Of a stretch of DNA of 64,000 nt, positions 56,881 to 64,000 are shown piece by piece. The notes under the pieces were generated by a model. It had not been told where the DNA came from, ran no database searches, and saw only the letters and a list, made by a program, of their open reading frames with translations. The position numbers and the translations under genes were made by a program. The stretch is from Dermatophagoides farinae (lineage: Eukaryota > Arthropoda > Arachnida > Sarcoptiformes > Pyroglyphidae). The stretch is from NCBI RefSeq assembly GCF_024713945.1, contig NC_134678.1, positions 5,208,001 to 5,272,000 of the forward strand, given 5' to 3'. The stretch's first letter is position 1, and every line of letters starts with the position of its first letter.

Positions 56881-59800
56881 TCAACAAACGATGACAATTT
56901 GATTGATTAATTTTTTTTGTTTGATTTTTGATGAATTTATTTTGTCTCAACATCTCATCAAAATTTAATTTTAATTACTTAGTAAAAAAAATGATCAAAT
57001 TAATTCATTCACGCGATATGTCATTTATTTATTTATTTTTTTTTTCGTCGTCAAAATAATAAATTTTTTCCTTTAACATTAAGTTTGTTTAATTTTCATA
57101 AAAAATAACTTACTCACACTATGGAATCCAGGTTCATTGGTTGATTAAAAATTTTCAACAAATTCAAAAGATGAGAATCACTTGTCTATTGTATATACAA
57201 AAAGTACAACAATCAACCTGTGTTGATTTGATGGCCAATACAACAACACAGCAACATCCTAATAATAATAATGATGGTTTGATGATGATGGATTGATAAA
57301 TGAATTGCCCGATGGATTTCGAACAATACAATCCACATTATCATCATCACATCACCCTAAATTTTTTTTTTTTTTTTTTTGAGGGGCACCTACACTCATG
57401 AACCACAATAAATCTCTGTTTTTATTTGTTAGGCACAGATAAACAATCATATGAAATAGCTATATATTCGAGACTATGATATTAACTTTGACCTAGAAAT
57501 AATCACATTTTAAGAATAATATGAACAATATGTTTATAAACAAGGTTATCATAGATTGGTTCACAATTTGTACAAAGTGAAAGAAAAAAAAATATACTGA
57601 AAGGGTTGTTCTGTGCATGGATAAAGTTAAAAAAAAGAGCAACAACTGAATCTTAAATGCTTTTATCTGATTGGATCTGAAAATTATCGTTCATTTGTTG
57701 ACCAAATAAATGATGCAAAATAAAAAAAAATAAATATCTTGACCAAAGATTTACTGAATTTATCAATGAAGTTATCTTCATAACTGCATTGGTGTTTGAA
57801 TTATTTTTCGTGACCAAGTATTTTTTTTCTCCACTTCTATTAAACTATGAAATTATTTTCAATCATGCGATTCATGGGAAAATGAACATTAATTCATAGC
57901 CGATCAAAAAAAAAAGAAGAAGAATCATTTGTTTTTTGCTAGAAATGTGAATGTATTCAAGTCGAAAAAAACTGTTCAAGTTAGTTGATGATGATCAATT
58001 TATTTTGATAGGAAATTCAAATTATTATTATCATAAATTTCTTCAAAAAGTTCCTGTAAAATCATTTTTTTTCGTATCAGCTAACATTGTAATAATCTTC
58101 GATGTTTGTTTTCTTTAAGGTCAATAAAGTTCAATATCATCAACATTAATATTATATTTTGGTTGACATATACGTATCGTATTAATCATTATGTAATTCG
58201 AATTTTTTTTTCAAACAGTTTAGTAACAGAATAACAATAAACAACAATGATGATGATGGTGATAGAAAAAAAATTGACCATATTGATAAGATAAGGAAAT
58301 CGATTGTTATTTGTGTCTGATTTTATAATTCTTTTTTTTTCAATGAATAAAAATAGAGACTGTGATTTATTCATATGCTATTAAAATGGAATTGTTTTCA
58401 CCATCCCTTTCAAATAAACACAAATCTATCCATGACATTGAAACTTTTATTCGAATTTCTTTAATTAGAATGAATCGTACTAGAAGTAGGAATGAATGAA
58501 TAAATGAATGATTCAAAACACATTACAGATACAGATAGAGAGAAAAAAAAGAGTAATAAATGATAGGAACAAAGAAGAAAAAAAATAGGTTAATCAAACA
58601 ATGGCATTTCATATATCCCGCATTTTATACAACAATAATAGCCATCAACATCGATAGTGATACGTAATAATAATAATAATAAAATGGTATATAAATGGAT
58701 CGTGTTTGTTCATTCATTAGATTCGATTCGAATATCTGGAAAATGGATAAAATAAATGATTTTTTTTCGTACTATTTAAACAACTGAATATAGAAACATT
58801 GAACTAGATTTATATAGCCAAAACAAGAACAAAATAAATAAAAATAAAAAGAATTCAACAGGTGGTAATATGGTTGAAATGTGGTGAAATAAATAATAAA
58901 AAAAAGGTGAAAATCAAAGATAATTGATGATTCGAATTTATTGACATAACAAAAATGGTCATTGATTATTTACTTTATTCATTAATTTATTTACTCGGAA
59001 ATGATGAATGAAATTAAAACATGAAAAAGTACTGTCTAATCAATGATTATCAGTAATCATCCATTCGTACAGCCAATATTTATGATGGCCAAAAAAAAAA
59101 ATTTAATGTTTGTCCATTTTTAGAAATCATCATCATGCACACACACACAAAAAAAAAACAAAATCATTCTATAGATTCATTCATTCATGAAAGTGTTTGA
59201 TGAATGTAATAAAATTTATTATTACAAGACATGTGTGCACTTTCTCACACTTTTTTTTAAATATGATCCATTTTTTCTTCATTTGCCATTTCGTTTATTG
59301 TTGTAGGTTGTTGATTAATTATGAATGTCATTTGAATGAATTATTATTATTCTTTGTGTATGACTAAAATTAGATGATAATGATGATGATGATGAGGACT
59401 TTTTTTGAAATGAGAAAAAAAAGTGTCAAGAGAAAAAACAACACAACATGGATAGGAATTATATTGTATATATAAAATGGAATAGAATCAATCAACCTTG
59501 AAATATATCATTCGATTCGTATCTATATGAATTTGAATGATTGAATGGTAAAAACAAATCATTCAATATGTGTAATATATAATTTCGATCATCATCATCA
59601 TCATCATGCACTATATCATTATAGTAGATTGATAAGGTGTTCACCTAGTTTGGAAATGTCATTCAAAACTTCTTTTTTTTTATAAAAAAAAGAAGATAAA
59701 GAATGTTAATTTGAAAAAAAAATTCATATCAATCGTTTCATATACAAATATATCATTAACGTAACAAGAAACAATGACATTAGTTGACGATTTGATATAT

Positions 59801-62800
59801 AATCAATCAATATTTTTTTTCTACTCAATCTATTGTTCTACATTCAAACTGTAGGCGGTTATTAATTGCGTTGGTATGAATATATAAATAAATAAATAAA
59901 TAAATGGCCAACGATAATCAAAAGATCGCCTTGGATAAATTCAAAATCATATTTTTTTTTGCCTAAAAAAAGAATTTTTCCGTTCGAAATACGAGATAAA
60001 ATTTATATTCTATTTATGTAGCGATTTTTTTTCTTTGATTTCTTTGAAAAAAATAGCTTCCGAACGATTGTTGTTGCTGTTGAAATTAGATCCAAGTTGT
60101 ATCCCAAAAAAGTATATTTAATCCAGTGCTTGTGTTGGCGTGTATAACAACGCGAGTTCACAATCTATGAAATGAAATGAGTGCAAAAGTTAATCCATTT
60201 TTTCCATGACTTTTTTCCACTGTCTAGTCTAATTTAGTAAATTTAAGGGGAAAAAACTGAAGAAAAATCTATCCAGATAGCCAATAATAATAACAACAAC
60301 ATCGAAGACTACATTAAAATGTACGGAAAATATTAGAAGATAGATGTTAAAATAGTATCCAATTCAATAAGGGGTTTGTCCACCGGTCAACTCGTTATAA
60401 AATATTTTTCGTAACAATAAATCATTACTTACACAGACACAACATTTACCTTTTTTTTTACCTTGTTCTCCACATATACATCTGGTGAATATTTTTTTCC
60501 CTATAAAATATCTTATGTTTTACTTTTACTTTGCTAGTTATTTGTTCATTCACTAGAAAGTTAAATCAATTTAATTCAAACGATTAATCAATTGTGTTCA
60601 GTAATGTTATCGCTCAATAACTTATCGACATGATCGTATAAATTGTGATCGATTTTACAGTAGTTACAAGAAGATATTTAAGATCATTTTAGTCTTTAGA
60701 TTAAACGATAATAATAATAATAATATCTACATTTTAAATGATTGGAAAAATGTTGGAGTTATTAACGGTTATCACATCATCATGAATTTGAGTGTCTGAT
60801 GAGAAAACAAAAACATTTCAGGTTTTATTAGTGATGGACGGAAAAATAAACGATAAATAGTATACTATGGTACGTAAAAAAAATGTTTAATTTATGGCAC
60901 ATAAGTGTATATAGAAGATATTATTAAACTTAATGATGATAATTAATCATCAAATAGTTGAAATGGTGCCGAACAAATTGATGAAAATAACTGCTACTGC
61001 TGTAGCCATTCCGTTCAATTGGATTGTCAACAAAATATCATTTGATTTTTGAATTTGAATTATTTGGGACTTATGATTTTTCGCTCACCATGTCACTGTG
61101 TGTTCATGCATGCAAAATGTATTGTTAATTTGTTCTATTTGAAGTTTTGTATAATGTTTTGTTTTCCGTTTCAACAGATAAAAATCGTATCATAATATTC
61201 CAATTCCATCATATGTCAATCAAATGAATGTTTTTTAAATGTATCTAATAGTTCATCATCATGTTGTGTAACTTGAAACTGATCTCTATCAATTTTTTAT
61301 GCTTCTAACTTGATATTACTGTGTGGCTTTGTATATACACCTAAAGCAATGGAGAAGCATTGAAAATAGTTAAAGATCCGTCTCAAATTTGATGATAACA
61401 AAAAAAAAATTTAAATAATGATCATGATCATGATGATGATAAATTTCAGAAAATGGTCAAGAAATGATGTAAATAAATAAAATAAAATGATTTAATTAAA
61501 GTTTCATTTTCTCTTTGCTTTTACTTTTATTATTATGATATAGTTATAGTCATTACAAATTGACCATTTATTTTGTTTGTTTGTTCCAATTTCAAAATGA
61601 AACGAAAAAAAAAATCATTACACAATTATATCATTTGTCTATGTCTATGTGTACACACAGCCTAACAAGCCACAACATCATCAATGCACAAAACAGATAT
61701 AGAAAAAAAACACATTGAAGATGAATGATGATGACGATCCATGGCAAACAACAATTTTCTTTTCCCCATATAGCGTATCTTGTAAATGAATTATGGACAA
61801 AAACCACGAAGTAAATTTGTTTCAAAAAAAAAAAACAAAGCGAAAAAAAAAACAGAAATCATGATTTAGCTCTCACAATAATGTCCAACATAGTGGTTGT
61901 AATTTTTTTCCATCAATATAAATCGATATAAAAAATTCGGATTTGTAATTGACATCATCGGTAATGTTTGTTGTATTGGATTTATTGTCATTTGACAGAT
62001 GAAATTTTTATTTTTTATTTTTTTTTTGCAAACATTTACTTTTTTCAATGCCTTAAATTATTTTCCCTTAAATGTTTTTTCAAAGTAGATTTAAATCTTT
62101 TTTCCCTTGAAATGAATAAATGAATCCATTTTGGCTTATATTTATAAAGCTGAATAACCTTAGCCTGGTTTTTTTTCTGTTTCTAATTCAAAAAAAAAAA
62201 ATTGTCGTTTGTTTTAAGTGGATGATAATGAAGACGAAAAAGACTAATACACTCGGGTACAGGTCGTACCATGACTTTCAATGCATGTGTGTGTGTTTGT
62301 GTTCTGCGTGTGACATCTATTATGATCTTTTTTTTGTTTTACTTTAATTCTTTCAGAAAAAGATAAACAAATCTATCCTTCAATAATCCTATCATATCCA
62401 TCATCTTTTGTTAAGTTTAATGTGTTTTTTTCTTATTGTCAAATATATATATTGTATATTGTATACTGTAAACAATTGTTTCCTTGTTTTTTTTAAAAAT
62501 TTTATAATTGTTCCACACAACAATATCACTTTCCGATTTGAATGAATCTACGATAATTGTGATGTTATATTGTATTATATTGTTTTTGTAATACTAAATT
62601 AATAATAATGAGGAAGAAATAAAGAAAACAATAAACAAGAACGGAAAAAACTAATTATGAAAAAAAGGCCAAAACCATATATATTCATAATGATAATGAT
62701 GTTGTCGATGATTATCATCGAATCAAAAAAAAAAAAAAGACAAAAGAAAATCTGTAAGTGTGCATTTTCGATTTGATTGAACAGAATGAAAAATAAAGAT

Positions 62801-63329
62801 GATTTGTACGTCATATGTATTTTGTTGTTGTTGAATTATAATAATCGATTCGAGGTCATTTCATGTTCCATGATGATGATGATAATGATGATGATGACAA
62901 TATTTGTCTATTGTGTCTAAAATGTTTGACAAGATAACAAAGACAACAACAACAACAAAAATTTATTTGGGAATGTGTCAACAACAACAAAATATATATT
63001 TCTTTTATTTAGCATTTATGAAACAATGTAATGAAGGTAACTTTTGATGAACAAACATACAAGGATTTCATGTATTAGGGCCAATTATCGATGATGATGA
63101 TGATGATGATGATGATGATAATGATGATGGCCATCAACATGACGGAACAAAAGACCTAACAATGATGAAAAACCCGAATGATTCAACAATTCTTTATCAA
63201 ATGAAATTTTTTTTTTCTTTGTTAAATTTAAATGGTCAGATCTATTATTTTCAGCATCACCATCACCATCACCATCATCGTCAGGGATTGTATTGATAAT
63301 GATGATCATCATCAATAACTACAAAAATA
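56881..63329. other. 6.4-kb AT-rich DNA without a recognised gene
   Basis: Holds the TMEM209 3' UTR, then homopolymer A/T runs (57362-57380), ATG/ATC triplet runs (for example 59376-59395, 59588-59606, 62870-62898, 63090-63130) and GAAT/AAAT short repeats (59882-59905). Reading both strands gave no exon with a family match, no tRNA-like fold and no LTR or TIR pair. It may be a long UTR, a large intron of a gene to the right, or regulatory DNA. Confidence 0.4.
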
Positions 63330-63460
63330 CCTTAAAGTCTCTTTTTATACCGCGCGGCTTATACAAAAAAAGTATTATATACGAGGGCGCGGTATGCAAA
63401 CAAAAAAGTGTTTTTTTTTGTAGAAAAAACGACATGCTCGTTATAAACGAGACTTTAGGG
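63330..63460. mobile_element. 131-bp MITE with TA target site
   Basis: Left end CCTTAAAGTCTC and right end GAGACTTTAGGG are inverse over 11 of 12 bases, with TA on both sides (63328-63329, 63461-63462). Inside lies a GC-rich inverse pair TACCGCGCGGC / GGGCGCGGTA. TA duplication fits the Tc1/mariner/pogo group. It has no coding frame. Confidence 0.75.
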
Positions 63461-64000
63461 TAATTGACGATCGAATAAAAGACCAATCTTTAGAAAAACA
63501 ACAATAACAACAACAATTTTTTTTATAAATTGTTGGAGCAATAATAATAATAATAATTGGATCAAAGCATCGAAAAATCGGACACAGATTTCTGAATGGT
63601 CAAATTTGCTTTTCTTTTTTTTTATTCATTGATGATGTTGTGACCAATTGATTGAATGATTGATTGATTGATTGGTCAGTCGTTCGGTCGATTGATCAAT
63701 TGTCTTGTGCATTGTATATATAAATTGGTAATATTTGAAAATTCAATGGCTTAAAATGAGCCCATTATTATGATTTTGATTTTTTTGTTGTTGTTGTTGT
63801 CTATTCATCAACTTTCATATAAAGATTCGATTCACCATCATCATCATCACAGTCACCATGATTGACGCCTTTCCGGTTGGCTTAAAGTTTTGGTCATTTG
63901 TATATGCTGGTAAAATAGCAACAACAACAACAACAACAACAAAAAAGTTGCAATATGAAATTCTTTTTTTTTCTTAAATGAAAAATTTCTTATTATTATT
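63461..64000. other. AT-rich end of window
   Basis: Contains (ATA)n near 63541, GATT tandem repeats near 63649-63675, and (CAA)n near 63919-63940. No gene was recognised. Confidence 0.4.

Overview
The window looks like nuclear DNA of a small arthropod, most likely a chelicerate and probably an acariform (dust-mite-like) mite. It is very AT-rich. Introns are mostly 50-90 bp with GT..AG ends, runs of ATG/ATC triplets fill the spacers, and single-copy animal genes are tightly packed. The chelicerate clue is a group of short Dscam-type 5' cassettes (signal peptide plus Ig exons) at 41.9-43.9 kb, a gene form described from Chelicerata. All gene names come from reading the translations; no database search was run.

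Left block, 0-28 kb: a mitochondrial transport adaptor (Milton/TRAK, + strand, 5' end outside the window), a BAR-RhoGAP of the ARHGAP17/44 (RhoGAP92B) family (- strand), CHCHD1/mS37 of the mitochondrial ribosome, the histone chaperone HIRA, a PHF10/BAF45A-like double-PHD protein, a small unrecognised nuclear-looking gene (- strand), a roughly 2,290-residue unknown protein made largely of about fifty 27-residue repeats, and IFT80 of the intraflagellar transport B complex. Exon models were checked by reading frame; all complete models except TMEM209 sum to a multiple of three.

Middle block, 28.1-46.4 kb: a repeat island between IFT80 and NDUFAF6. It holds two long inverted arms built of a ~180 bp dimeric satellite, a third solo arm, three 210-bp pogo/Tigger-like MITEs, a hAT MITE with a perfect 8-bp target duplication, a PIF/Harbinger-like MITE, a whole-looking Ty3/gypsy element nested in the satellite, a broken Ty1/copia remnant, and decayed pieces of host genes (TRPML channel, topoisomerase II, a Dscam FN3 domain, Dscam-type Ig cassettes). 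Both edges carry the same 10-11 bp end (CAGTACACAGA-like) in opposite orientation together with repeated GCAGTTTACCCTGC-type palindromes.

Right block, 46.4-64 kb: NDUFAF6 (complex I assembly), a USP31/USP43-type deubiquitinase, MRPL12, and the nuclear-envelope protein TMEM209, then about 7 kb of AT-rich DNA in which only a 131-bp MITE was recognised. CHCHD1/mS37, MRPL12 and NDUFAF6 are all mitochondrial, and HIRA and PHF10 are chromatin factors, but nothing suggests operon-like control; they read as ordinary neighbouring genes.

The most unusual features are the repeat-protein gene, whose exons and introns have been copied together as modules with only symmetric phase-1 introns, and the foldback-like inverted structure that encloses fragments of host genes.
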